A stretch of DNA of 64,000 nt from Monosporascus cannonballus (taxonomy: Eukaryota; Ascomycota; Sordariomycetes; Xylariales): assembly GCA_004154925.1 (NCBI GenBank), contig QJNS01000302.1, forward strand, positions 1-64,000, written 5' to 3'. A model generated the notes under the pieces. The model ran no database searches and was not told the DNA's origin. It saw only the letters and a program-made list of their open reading frames with translations. A program made the translations under genes and the position numbers. This document shows, one piece after another, positions 1 to 11,938 of the stretch; positions within the stretch are counted from its first letter, which is position 1, and every line of letters begins with the position of its first letter.

Positions 1-390
1 GGGGGGGGAGGGGGGCTCAACCGAACTATCTTACAGAAACCTGCATGGCGTGGGATTCTTCGTTCCTGTTTTAGAACAATCTATTTTGTGACGAAATATC
101 GACATCGTACCAAACCCTACCACTATTAATGAATATATCCCCTTTGTTGACCTAGTCCAAGATCCTCCTTTGTTACTTCTCCTATCTTTGCTCAGGAACA
201 AGGGTAACTGACATATATTCAGTGTTTCTAATCGAAAATGAAGCGCCATCGTAGGACAACCATACAACCAACATTCACCAGAGGTCCAACTTATAGATTC
301 ATTACCCGCTACCACCCGGGCTATTAACATTAGTTTCAATTCCTGTGTCCAGCTAGGCAAGTATTTCAGACGAGCAAACGTACGGACGCC
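1..390. other. intergenic, nothing recognised
   Basis: The window opens with a short G homopolymer. The rest is mixed-composition sequence with no recognisable protein, RNA or repeat signal on either strand. Confidence 0.5.
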
Positions 391-983
391 ATGTCGACAT
401 CCTCAGTATCAGGCCAGCGGTATGGTTCAACAGTAGCTTCGACCACGTCCTGTCCATCCAATAGTCCGACTAATTCTCTCACAGGTCATGCGGAATCGCT
501 CGGCAATGAAGATAGTCGCAGGGCGTCAGCTGCTCCTGGACGCCGCCTCCCGATAGGTAAATGGACTACGCCTAGCTATTCTCTAGTGTATAAGAAGAGG
601 GCTCAAAAGAATGCCTACAATGAATGGCGTCGAATTAGAAGGTGGAACATCCGAGAAACGGGCTTGTGTACGAAGTGCGGTATCGGCCAGCGAGAACCGA
701 ATCGTGCCCGCTGTTCGAGTTGTCGGATGCAAGACGCGTCGTGTGACTGCGATCCGTACAGCAACAGGTAGACGCGGGTTTGTGTTCCCAATGTGGGAAT
801 CCGCGTGAAGACGAGCAATTCAAATGTTATCTGAGATGCAGAGAGGTTAGGAGAGTACGGTGGCAACACCGACGACAGCAAGCAAGAGCTGAAGAGTCTT
901 ATGACACCAGTGGGCACCAGCCCGAAACAGACCCAGGTACACCCTCAGAGAGTAATCTGCTCGGCGGGACAACATCCGGATAA
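391..983 (+). pseudogene. zinc-ribbon-like small protein gene with a frameshift
   Basis: No named family recognised. The first frame (391-771) encodes a Ser/Thr-rich start and then a Cys pair, a short loop and another Cys pair (CTKCG... CSSC, then a CDC), followed by a TAG at 769-771. Immediately downstream, in another frame, a second copy of the same motif is open to 983 (CSQCG then CYLRC, followed by an Arg/Gln-rich helix-like stretch). The two blocks look like tandem CxxC-x(10-13)-CxxC zinc ribbons of one protein separated by a frame change near 768. An intron there would have to be only about 25 nt, so an indel is more likely than splicing. It could be a decayed gene, a base-calling error, or two chance frames. 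The repeated Cys pattern is the only functional hint; metal binding is inferred. Confidence 0.4.
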
Positions 984-1302
984 GGCCCGAAGGAAACAAG
1001 TTTGCGTCAGACGAACGCTGAGGGAACTCGGATATCCACTCATATCCCGGTTGATGGCCCACGGCGGCATTTGCAGCCCTGGAAACTTTTCGATAAGGAG
1101 TGATGTCTGCTTTTATCCAAAGCGTTCGTATAAAACATGGCAACATTGACGCGGACTATTGATAAGGTGTAACGAATCGATTTCAAAACGAAGAAGTGAA
1201 TATAATAAATTTGGAATTACCAATATAAGCTCTATGCCATTACCTGTCGCTGTATGCCACATGCCTTAACCCCTATCTCGTTCAGTCATCATCAGCGTCA
1301 TA
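984..1302. other. intergenic, nothing recognised
   Basis: Spacer between the zinc-ribbon-like ORF and the end of the MFS gene. No coding or RNA signal seen. Confidence 0.5.
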
Positions 1303-2713
1303 TCAAAGTATTGCCCGCAAACCCCCTTCCATCCACCATTTTGCAGTGCCTAGTACTATCATGGCCAGTATTTCGACTGCTCCAGCCCAAATTTGCGCCC
1401 ATCCGTACCAGCCCCCACTAACACCCAGGATAGCACCAGCTGTCGGTGGTCCTGCTAGTGACGCAAAAGCGAGTACCCCACAAACCATCCCGAACCTCGT
1501 TCCTATTTTCCGTGGGTCACCTGTCAGGCTAGCCAATGCACCAACAACGGCACCCTGTGCCGCCCCATTAGTGAACCCGAAAGCCGCAGCCCACAAATAC
1601 ATCGCTAGGGCTGAGTTTACAGCTATCCAAGTAAACAGAACGACTGCAAAAGCGCCGACAGACAGAATGTACGCGTTCAAAGGACCAAGGTGGCTGTCCG
1701 CCAAATAGCCGGTAAGGACGCGAGAGACCGTGCCGGCGCCATTCGTGATGAGAAGCAAGGAAACGGTGGATGTGGTAGTAAATGCATTGAAAGGAAGTGT
1801 CATCGCGAATGTGTTCATCTATTAGGTTGTGTTAGAGACTTGCCGCCATATGCTTATGGAATGGGGGTGCTGCGTAGCTGAGATGCTGACTCACATAAAA
1901 GAAACCGAAATACAGCGCCCAGTAGAACAGGAACGTCCCGATCGTGAAGTAGAGAAAAGTTAACTCCTTGAATGCACCGACTTCGATTATCGGGCCTCGC
2001 GTCTTGGGTTTCGCAAACCGTGGTTTCAGAAGTAGGCTTTGGAGAATCAGCATTGCTAAGATAGCAAGCCCCAAGCACCTGACAGCCCAGGCGAACCCTA
2101 TATAGGGCATCAGGTACTGAACCGTAGCTGGAAAAGCCATGCTCCCAGTTCCGGTTCCCGCAGTAGCTAGCGCCAGGGCAAGCGCTCTCCTCCTCTTGAA
2201 GTATGAACTGACAACCGCCATAGACGGCATCCAGATCAACCCGAGTCCCAAACCGGTGCACAGTCCCTGGGCAAGAAGAACTTCCCAGTACTGCTTCGCG
2301 ATGCTTGTCAAAATCAAGCCTATCACGACCAATGTCGAGCCGGCTAGTATAGCCTCACGCGCAAAGCCAGCGTCCGTTAGACGTCCACCGACGACGCAGG
2401 CACAATTCAAGCAGAATACCTGGACCGAACCTATCCATGATATTTGCGCAGCCGGTAGGGCAAACGTTGACGTGTAGTATAGCTGGAAAACCCCGAAGGT
2501 GGCAGGGAGGCCAGACGAAACGGCGCTCCCGAGGTGTCCAGCTATCACTTGACGCCATGCAAGGAGACCTCCGTCTGGAATATAGCCGTCTTGTATATCG
2601 AGTTCATCTGGCGACGACCTGCCCGTCTCCGTAAAGGGAAGAACGCTCTCGCTGCAAGAATCAGGAGTAGCGGCTGTAACGACAACTGTGGGCTCCTTCT
2701 CAGTGATACCCAT
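1303..2713 (-). CDS. MFS transporter, monocarboxylate-permease-like
   Basis: Two exons, 2713-1895 and 1818-1303, encode a protein of about 444 aa. The intron (1894-1819, 76 nt) has a GTGAGT donor, a CTAAC branch site and a TAG acceptor, and joining across it keeps phase. An acidic N-terminus of about 60 residues precedes DGGLLAWRQV, the usual first-helix entry of fungal monocarboxylate/riboflavin-type MFS proteins. Further on are FGVFQLYY, the loop motif GGRLTDAGF and a second half containing LLLITNGAGTVSRVLTGYLAD, typical of the family. About 12 hydrophobic helices are expected, placing it in a membrane. The start chosen is the ATG before GITEKEP; an upstream in-frame extension lacks conservation. 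Substrate cannot be read from the sequence: family members carry monocarboxylates, riboflavin or unknown solutes. No lesion is visible. Confidence 0.85.
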
Positions 2714-4369
2714 GTCAGTTTGGCGCAGAGTCTGCCAATGTAAAAGAAGACAAGCAATGTAGCAAGCCGAATAAAAGAAGCTAAGTTTTTGCGACGGTCT
2801 AATAGTCGTAAGTCTTTGAGGGCTGCTGGAAAACCCATCTTCAAACCGCTTATATGCAACATCATATACCACCAGGACCGGTCAGAAGCCCACATCCGAC
2901 ACGATGGGAATTACCTACAAGAAACTATCCACGATACCCTAGGTGTAGGGTCTGGCCCAGATTTGGTCCGCAATCTCCGTTAACGGATGTGCCATGGCCG
3001 TCCCTAATGATCAGGTGTGGAGTAAAGGTTGCGCGTGCAATCCTCAAAAAGAGAGTCTAATCCCCTGTATTCCGTGGTCTAGAGTGATCTATTCCGTCGG
3101 GAGCGGCACTTCCTCGAGCTCGGGAGCTTGCTCCGGACACGAAGCCGACTGCTTGTTGTCTTTCGAGTGTCACCGCTGGTCTGGAACTGCCGCGGGCACG
3201 GACTTCACGATGCTCCAGATGCTTATGTTTCGGCCCGTGCGTTTTCCCCTGGCAAGCGAATTACCGCCGACTGGAAACTTTTAAACCGCGGGACCGGATA
3301 CATTGGCTAGCTTGCTACTGGATCGCCCCACAGAAGCTATCATGTTGGAATTATCTGGGCAAAAAGTATAGCTTCATGCATTGGCCTGCAAGTTCGAGAC
3401 CGAAAATAATATCAATCATTTTTTTCCGAGCATTATAGACACAGGCAAGTTATCTTAAGGAAGCTGCTCATACCTGAAAGCGGGGATTTTAGAGTAACAT
3501 TTACTATCTCCACGGGGCGGTTATGCCCGCATTTGTATCCCATGAACGACATGCATTGCAGTGGCAGTTAGCCAGGACTAAGTATGGAGGGTATCTGTGT
3601 CACTATATTACTACATGCTGACCGCTTCTAGTAATTATATCGGTTCATGGACATGTTTGCTAGTTGTCGAGCCGCTAGTCTGATTATCACGATATAGTCA
3701 CGTAGCATCCGACGTCGGCAAGACTTAAAAACTGCTTAGTTGATACGAAAAATTACTGCACCGTTTTTGAACGTCCTGATGTGGCTTGTTTCATTCTCCT
3801 AGAACTATTTGTTTCCATGATCCATTTAATTTAGCGATTGAGATTCATGTCTACTTGTTCATAGAGCCCTTTTAGGCGTCCGGGTCCGTCTTGTCCAATA
3901 AGTGTCTAAGATAGAAGCTGATCATAGAGAAAAGTAATGTATAGGATGGACAGAGGTCCCGTAAGGAACATATTGATGTTGGTGTGAAAGTGTTATAACT
4001 GCCAACGAATAGGCAAATGTTGTTTGGTTCGCGAACTCCCTACCTAGGTAGCAATTGCTAAGTGGGAGGAAGTTTGTAGATGCGCACTACGGCCACGCAG
4101 GGCGGCTTGTGCACGTCACTGGCTAAAGAGTGGTAAGTCCAGGGGGACTCCTATTTCTAGAGGTCCCATGTGAATCCTGGACTGAGCATGCTTTTCCCAT
4201 CCCCCCCGGGGCCCCTTTTCCCCCCTCTTTTTTACCTTTTTTTGCACTTTATGCATGTCGCCTCTTCCTCCATCACCACTTCTCGTAAATAGTCACTACT
4301 TGATCGCCCTTTTCCCCTTCACCACCACTATCGCCATGAATGCAGCATTATGCCATCAGGGCTCTACGA
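2714..4369. other. intergenic, with a C/T-rich low-complexity stretch
   Basis: Short frames here have no family resemblance and look like chance. From about 4200 to 4345 the plus strand is strongly pyrimidine-rich, with C and T homopolymers and CTTCC runs, and it passes directly into a purine-rich tract downstream. Confidence 0.5.
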
Positions 4370-4625
4370 GCGGGTCTTCTGGCCAGAAAAGGGAGAAAAG
4401 AAATCGAAAGACAAAATATTTTCGGTGAGCCATGAAGGGGGCGAGGGGGGAAGCGAACAGAAAATGTTAGTGGACAAGAACTGGAGGAAGAAGAAAACGA
4501 ATGAGAGAATATTACGCCCCAGAGTAGCTGAGACCAGAAGTTCCTCGAGAAGTGTACGAAGGATAAGGAGGTGATAGAAGAAGTCCAGAGAAAGGGAAGG
4601 GACATAAAGGAAGAAAAAGAAGACC
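4370..4625 (+). repeat. purine-rich low-complexity tract
   Basis: About 250 bases dominated by A and G on the plus strand (AGAAAAGG-type runs). It follows a pyrimidine-rich block, so the strand bias flips near 4350. The long frames on both strands are explained by this composition (Lys/Glu-rich on plus, Ser/Phe/Leu-rich on minus) and are not treated as genes. Confidence 0.6.
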
Positions 4626-6328
4626 CAGCCGGTAACTCTTCCTGCCCCCAAGCTGCCCGAAGCTTGACGGAAGTGCGCCCATTGCGGCCTCGGTTTCAAT
4701 CCCAGTGAGGCTCGAGATAAGGAGTGTAACCTCAACAAGCGTACATTGAGGAGCTACAATTTTAGTTCCATTTACAATTCTAATTTGATATAATATCCCA
4801 TCCTGGGCGTTTCGTTCCAGGAGCGGTGGCCACCACTGCATATGGCAAGAGGTTGATATTAAACATGAAGTGGTGGTCGGGTCGACCTGCTGTAAGAGGC
4901 ACGAGGAGGCACCTGGCTGTGTTTAGGGAACATACGCCGCTGCTAAGCGTCACCCGCTACGTTAGCAATATCGAACATGCGGCACAGAGTATGTGCGGAC
5001 TTATTCCAGCCCACCATTCAATTCTCGGTTCTGCCATTCCCGACCGTCTTGATATCTTTTAAGCGCCGAACTTTCCGTTTTTCCTTTCCATATACGGCAA
5101 GTCGGATGACCATCCAGGAAAACGGAACCGGTCCAAGGTTCCGGGCGGTTTACCTTTTCCTGCTCCGTATAATATCGTCCCTTTTCCGACTACCCCCTTT
5201 TTAATCTATTTATTTAACCCGGCCGTTATTTTAACCTAACCGCTAAAAGTTTATCTCTAAGTATAACCAAATTCCTTAAAAATGATTTCGATCATGGTGC
5301 CGCTAAATATATTTAAAAAAAAAGGAGGTTTATAATTCTTGGGCCGTTAAGCCTACGGCCAAATACCACCTGGGCACGTGGTTAGAAGCATCTCTCGCAG
5401 CGAAGCCGTTTCTCGATATTCTAGCATATTGCTGCGAAGCCCAGGCGCTTGGCACCAGTATTTAGAGCCGCCTGGCAATGCCATGCATTTCCATCAATTT
5501 ATCTTTGTTACAACGACTTTACCATACCATACCTGCACTCCGTGCCACTTCCTAGAACAGGAACTGCCCTGCAGTCCCCTGGAGTTCTAATACCTGACGT
5601 TGCAGTTCTCGGTTCCTCCCAGGAGCTCCTGCGAGTTGCCGCGTCCTCGACACACATATCGGTAGGCAACGAATTGGCGCTTACGTACGACCGGCGATAA
5701 GGAGGCGATATACGACCCGTTTAAGCCACCGCTTCGACGGCACACTCGGTAAGATTATTAAGTGCGGAGCAAATCATAATTATGACAGATATAACCTTAA
5801 CTAAAAAGAAGTTAATATTTAACGAATTTTAAAACATGAGGCTGCCGCACGCGGCGGGCACCCTCGCTTTGAAGTAGAAAGGCTCTAGGGCTCTAGGGCA
5901 TTAGCAGGGGTCTTGGAGACGGACCCAGAAGTACGGGCCGCCTGCTGCCATGGTAGTTACTTTCCTATTTAGGAAGTCTGTTCCCAGAAAAAAAAAAGCG
6001 GCACAATAACCCTCGTTCGCTTCCCTCGTTTCTTAGTAAATTAAAATGAGGGCATATAACGTTAAGAAACAGGGACAATTTGTAAATGGAAAGAAACGGA
6101 AAGTAAAAGCCACCGCAAATATACAAATTATCGTTGAATAAAACATTAATAGTAACTTACGTTATTTACAAATTCCGGATAGGTTAAATAATGTTAAGTA
6201 CTACTCGTACTAACTCTTCCCAGTCCAAGAGCGCCATCTTGCTCTTGTGCAAGATATCTGTGCTCTCCGACTATTCGCGACTCGGCGAATCCAACGGCAG
6301 CATTTCAATGGAGTCCCTGCCTTAAGGT
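4626..6328. other. intergenic, moderately AT-rich, no gene recognised
   Basis: Composition alternates between ordinary DNA and AT-rich pieces (about 5190-5340, 5740-5840 and 6000-6200). No conserved protein is readable in any frame. It probably holds degraded repeat fragments, but none can be bounded. Confidence 0.4.
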
Positions 6329-9300
6329 TCAAATAATGGTCGCCCATTCATCTCTCATGGCGTCCTTCCAAAAGACTGGCAAATCCCAGAAGTGAGACAG
6401 TCCTACGCGGCGATAAGGTTTGCATTACCCACCCACCCACGCTAAAATTTCCACCCACGAGTACCCACGGGGCCCTGCCAACCACCCACGCACGGAGCCC
6501 CGCTAACCACTCACGAACTAACCCACCCAAGGGTACCCAAAGCGCTGAATGGTTAACCACCCCTGGGTACCTATTTAATTTTGAAATATTGATAATGTTT
6601 TCGACTTTAATAAACTTTATTGGCCGATTTTCGTTTTAATGAGTTATTTAATAGATCGCCGAGTAGGTTATATTAATTAGCTATAATGTTAAAAATACAA
6701 TTAGCGACCGCGATTAGTACGCAGATTATTACACCTTTATGTTATGCCGTACTATTTTACCGTTGACAAAAGTTCCTACCCGTGGGTACCCGTGGGTGGT
6801 TAGTTCGTGGATAAGGCAGTCGTAGGTATTTTTTGAAAAAAATGTCAAAACCGCCCATTGGTGGGTACCCAATGGGTACCCATTGCAAACTCTACGCGGC
6901 GAAACGCATTACACTGCGCCTCCGTCTCGGCTCCCTCGCCATGATGCACAGGAGTGAGGCATAGGCAGACGAGGGACCTAGGCCTTCCCTCAGGGAAAGC
7001 GGGATATCCAAACTTTGGAGGTGGTTCCTTGCCAATGCGGGCGATGACGATGCAATAGATATCGTCCCCGGCGCCTTCCCAGCCTCCAGACCTTTTCGCT
7101 TCAGGGGCGGCAGCGATGCCGTCTCGAAATCTATTGACCACCATCAGCTCCTCCTTCAACCTCTTTAAAGGCGTGGCTTCCCAATATTTTCGGTTCAAGA
7201 TGTAGCTGTAGAGAGGATTAAAACTCGAGTTTTCATAGAGCCAAAACTTGTAGTCCTTCGTGAACTTCCTGACTGTGCTTCTCAGGGTGATGCCGCCGGT
7301 CACATGGTTTTGTGATGGGCCGGAGGTTTCGGCGTCTAAGGTCGCATCTGATGGCTCCCAATTCATCCCTGAGCTAAGTCCCGCGTATTCGATCCTGCCG
7401 TCGATGGAAGCCCAAGTCCACGATGGATAGTTCCTGTTCCTCAAACTCCCCCCTGGCTTTCGCGCTGTCCAAAGGAGGCTAGGAAAGGAGTGTGACTTCT
7501 TCCATATTCCTGCGACAAACTCGTCTTGAAGTGCTCGTTCCATCATCTTGCTCAGTCCTAGGAATGCGGGAACCTTGTCTGTCGGCTTAGTCAACCCTCG
7601 TGAGGAGTATTCGGAGACAAAGTTGTTGTCATTCCAAGTAGGGTATTTCTTCTAAATCAAGCTCCTTGGGCTCATCATCCACATCTACAACAATATCGCT
7701 GCCTGAGTTCTTATTCTCATCTGATGCATTATCTTGGAAGACGTGGACAGTGGTGTAACAGCGTGATAGGCTAGGAGTACTTATCTTATCTTGGCTCTTG
7801 CTTTCATGGTCTGAATTATCTTATTAAGAGGTTGATTGTTATGAAACTGACTGCTATTATACCGATAGTAAGAGACGCCATGTTCCTGGAGACGTCCTTG
7901 CACGATACGCTTGTGTTGGCGCATACCCGTAAATTTTATGCAAGAGCTATTATACGGATGTGTGTTGCCTTCGGGGTCTGGTTCAGAGCCGTGGCAACTC
8001 AAGCACTCCCAATCCAGGATTCCGGGACCCCAATGAAGTATCCTAGTACTTAGAAGTTGGTCCTGAAGTGTCCATGCCCGAGAGTTGACGGGACCGGGCC
8101 TAAAGAGTTCCTTCTCTCCATGGACTGGAAGAACGAAGTAGCTAGTTTTATGCCCCGGCCTCTCTGCTATATATCTTTTGGGAACGCGTAGAGACAGTTG
8201 AACAGGACTGGCGAGTATATTCCGACGCGGCCGGAATAATCCCCCCATGGAGTCTTCTGATTCGAGAGCTGACAAGGTCATAGTTGCATTGGCGTAAATG
8301 GCTTGCATTTGCGCTGCCTCTCTTTTCCAGTCGTCTGCGTCATCTTGTACAATGCATATAGCATCAATCCAGAGGAAACGGAACCCCAATTGTCTCGTGG
8401 CCAAAACGCCATCGCGCAGTGTCGGAGAGAATGAACTGGGTGAAATTGCTCCCGGGCGGTCCAATAGTGGCTCCTTCGTTGTTGTAGGGTTGTTCGTATG
8501 GCCCCGGCCGTACAAGGGAGCCAAATACGGAGCACATTTGCCATTGCTGTTATAAAGGAAGGGTTCAGTTGTTTCATTTCCGACATCGATGACCCCGTGT
8601 AGGTAACATGTGGTTTTCGTCTTTTGCCGCGCTGCAAGTCGGATGATAAAGCTCGCAATTTTCGAGTCAGGAGCGAGCGATTTCGAAAGCTCGAGGCGAC
8701 GCTGTTCCGAGTTCCGGGTCATCCGGAAATTGTCGGTGGTCTATCATGAAAGATTTTGTAGGCAGGCTTAGAGATTAATAGTACCCGGTGTTGAAGCCAT
8801 AGACACTTCCGGACATTCTATAAGAGAACGGGAAGAGAACATACCAGAGAGACGGAAGACCTCCAAAGCCTCGGATTGGTTTTCGCAGCGCACGGTAATC
8901 CTGATATCGCCCATCGAGTATTGACTTAGGTATTGACTCGGCAGCAAAACCCCGGGCGATTCCCCCATCCCTTGGGAAGCCGACCCTCTGCGAGCCCATT
9001 CGCTACTCCTATGAACCAGAGCGTCCTCAAAGACTGCGCAGAGGCAGCATCCATCCCTGGCGGATCGGCTAAGGGAGCTTCGGTCTGGATGAAGTTCAAA
9101 TGGACCAGGCTTCTCCGGTGATAGTTGTTTCAGATATGTGACACATTGCATGCACCTCGGTGCTCCTGGAACATTCTCTGGATTGGGCTTTTCCGCCATT
9201 CGAGATAGAAGATCGAGAAATGTGTCTAGGAGCACCCGGCATGTTGACACAGAGCTTGTAGTATATTCTTTCCGGAAGTCGAGAAATTCGGGGTAATTTA

Positions 9301-9927
9301 TGACGTGGAGGTACGCTGCTCGACGGCTCCATGGAGGAAACATATTGATGTCTGCCAGCAACAGCTGTGCCATTTCCCGCAGGTTTGCTAGCCGAACCTC
9401 ATCGCTTGAAGAAGCTGGTTCTGAAAGGCGAGCACTGTGTTTGAGGAGAAAGTCCGTAATCGACTCATTTCTCTCTAAAAGAGCAATGTCAAGGATTGTC
9501 CAACCATCCGGAGATGTCAGGGTAAGGTTTGCTCCTCCTTCTACTAAAAGCCCCACCATTTGGAGATCCCAGGCCCTGATGGCTTCGTGCAAAGGAACAA
9601 TTCCAGCAATACCTGAGAGATGAACGTGCTGGTCTCTGAACGACCGCTCTTCACTTATTGCATCAATATTGCACCATTTTCGATAAGAAACTTAACTCCT
9701 TCATAATCAGATTGAGTGATGCCTTCGTGTAATGGGGTTCTTCCGAGTGAATTGTGTAAGTCGATCCGGGCGCCGTTCTTCAGCAAGACAGCCGCGGCAT
9801 CGTAATGCCGGTTAATCAAGCTCTTGTGAAGAGGCGTATTAAAGCTCGCCCAAGAAATTGCCAAAGGATCAAAGCAAGGGACTAGACATCCTCCAGTATG
9901 GTGGGGTGCAACAAGATCGAATTCTTC
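6329..9927 (-). pseudogene. ankyrin-HET domain protein, decayed and interrupted
   Basis: Read on the minus strand: ankyrin repeats (9927 to about 9400, e.g. NTPLHKSLINRHYDAAAVLL and LHEAIRAWDLQMVGLLVEGG), then the Cys-rich segment that precedes HET domains (CMQC... CCLC), the HET core (GFRFLWIDAICIVQDDADDW, then YANATMTLSA) and a long C-terminal half. HET proteins mediate self/non-self recognition and incompatibility cell death. Lesions: frame change near 9670; TGA at 8677-8679 where the family has Trp (TGG to TGA, RIP-type); one extra base in the C run 8593-8596; the usual LSYCWG motif replaced at 8501-8522; frame changes near 7810 and 7645; and a MITE at 6414-6894 splitting the last exon, whose remaining C-terminal codons lie at 6405-6329 with a TGA. 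An intron may fall near 8760. A further 5' exon may exist beyond 9927 but is unclear. Non-functional with high likelihood. Confidence 0.85.
6414..6894. mobile_element. hAT-like MITE, 481 bp, with 8 bp target duplication
   Basis: The element begins TAAGGTTTGCA and ends TGCAAACTCTA, imperfect terminal inverted repeats of 11 bp. It is flanked by a perfect 8 bp direct repeat CGCGGCGA at 6406-6413 and 6895-6902. TIRs of the form TARRGTTTGCA with an 8 bp duplication fit the hAT superfamily. Its arms are packed with subterminal repeats of GGGTACCC, ACCCACC and their complements (6425-6570 and 6778-6885) around an AT-rich core. It has no coding capacity, so it would depend on a transposase elsewhere. 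It sits within the last exon of the HET pseudogene; reading across the target site without the element keeps frame. Confidence 0.85.
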
Positions 9928-10186
9928 CTATTAGACGTTGGATCTAGGCCTTCCTCTAGCACCGTCCTCGATGTTGCAAGACGAAAATGAAATCTGACGG
10001 CTGACCGAGGAAGCATCCATGTGCTCTACCTCCAGCTGCTGCTTGATTTTGCTTGACAAGGTCAGTGTGCTTTCGTTTCGGAATTCCCTTGTCGTCGCTA
10101 GACAAACTCGTGTTGTTAAGAGGGAAGAGATGAGAGCCTGAATCGGGCCGTGGGAGACAAGGCTGGAGACACCTTTTAAGCAGTAG

Positions 10187-10310
10187 TGTTATGGCTGCAC
10201 CATGCCATTACGCCACCAGGGGAAAAGATCAGTGGAGTGATCGCAATTGTGGCAATCATCCTGGTGCTTACAGCTGGATAAGAGCTCTTACGGTGGACCA
10301 GGCCGTAACA
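10187..10310 (-). mobile_element. 124 bp MITE-like element with 5 bp target duplication
   Basis: Bounded by TGTTATGGC at the left and GCCGTAACA at the right, with a perfect 5 bp direct repeat AGTAG at 10182-10186 and 10311-10315. The same ends and interior recur in opposite orientation at 11939-14626, so it is a repeat family. TGTTA...TAACA ends with 5 bp duplications would also suit a tiny solo LTR or a Ginger-like DNA element; the class is not certain. It is little mutated compared with the AT-rich block beside it. Confidence 0.75.
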
Positions 10311-10354
10311 AGTAGCTGCGTCACCTTGGGGGCTTACGTCTGATGCGCTGCTTG

Positions 10355-10540
10355 TGACGGCTAGGGTTTTAACCAACTATTAAACCAAGTCGTACGGGTT
10401 TATGTTGGCAGGAGTACCGTGGGAATCTGAGCAATGGGACAACTTAATCACATTTCGTAATACCAAGGGCGTTTTAAGTAACGAATTATTATTGCAAACT
10501 AATATTATTTAAATTATAGAATTAATATGCGTATATTTTA
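10355..10540 (+). repeat. partial copy of a dispersed LTR-like repeat
   Basis: Matches 17700-17890 over its length, for example AACCAACTATTAAA, AGTCGTACG and GCAGGAGTA occur in the same order in both. This copy is much less C-to-T mutated than the 17.7 kb copy and marks the left edge of the AT-rich block. Confidence 0.65.
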
Positions 10541-11938
10541 TTCTGGTTTAGTAACTTATTACTATAAATTATTACATAATTTCACTTATTCGGTATTATT
10601 ATTTATGTTTCTTACAACCGTGGTAAAAGGCCGTAATTTATCAAATCGTAATACGATTTCTAATTTTTTAAGAAAAAATTGCTTTTAAGAATTTTTAGTA
10701 ATTTTTTAAATATAGTAAATAATAATTCTAAATATTATTGTTTCAAAATCGAACATCATTATATTTTAATCAATTTAATTATAGTACAAATTATCGAAAT
10801 TATTTTATTTAATAAATAATACAATTTGTTTTTCAGTATTAGAAATATAAATGTTATAATTAATTATCTAATAAAAAATAATCTTACTTTTATAATTAAT
10901 TTTTACGTAATAAAAATGTATTAAATTTTAAAAAGTATTTATTAAAAACGATTTTATTTTTTTCGTTTATTTATTTTATATTAATTATTATTAATAATTA
11001 TATTAAATATAATGTACTAAGTTTACTATTTATACTTTTTAATTTTTAAATAAATTTAAGAATTCAAAATACTATAAAATTAAAGTAATAATAACATTTA
11101 AATTTTTTAGAAGTAAAAATATTATTAACTAAAATTCGATCAATTTATAAATATTATTCATATAAAATATGAAATAAAATACAGGTCTTAGATTGATTGT
11201 TATTAATAAAAAAATTTAAATAAAAATTATATATTTATTAGAGTTTTTGCTAAGTTTTAAGTATTCTAAAAATGTAAATAAATTTTAGTTATTTATTAAG
11301 TATTAATTAATTTCATTTTTGTTTGTAATTTGTTTTCGAATATAATTTTAATTTTGTAAGTTATTTATTTCGTATAAATTTAAATAATATCTATTATTAC
11401 GTTAACCTTTAATAATAATTTAAATTATTAATTTGTTTTACAATATTAATTATATTTCTTTGTTAAAATATATTATATAACAAAATATATTCTTTGTTAC
11501 GAATATTAATTCTGTTTTAAATTTTTAATTATAATATGTATTTATTTCTTTATATATAATTTTCATATCTGTATTTAATATTTAATATATTTAATTAAAG
11601 TTTTGTTAAATATATTAAATATAATATTTAAATTTACGTTTATTAAGTTTAACTTCATATTTTCGTAATAAAGAATATTATAAATTAATTTTGTATATTT
11701 GTTAATTGAATTATTTTGTTATTATTTGTTTAAAATATAAATATATTAAATAAAAAATAGTTTAACCCGAATAATATTACAAAATAATTTATAAATATTA
11801 CGTTAATTAAAAATACATATAATATATTCTATATTTATATATTATCAAGATAATTTAATTTAAAATATTATCGTAAAATATTTCAGTTTTTAAATTTTAT
11901 AAAATATGATATATTATTTTAAACTTTTTTAACTTTCA

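Noticed and set aside
4690..4705. tRNA B-box-like GGTTTCAATCCC
   Set aside because: No A box at the right distance and no cloverleaf can be drawn.
4348..4841. Several overlapping long frames on both strands
   Set aside because: They come from purine/pyrimidine-biased low-complexity DNA and have no conserved features.
6845..6888. Reading the MITE-derived codons as the natural C-terminus of the HET protein
   Set aside because: They lie inside the element; the family-like C-terminus is on its far side.
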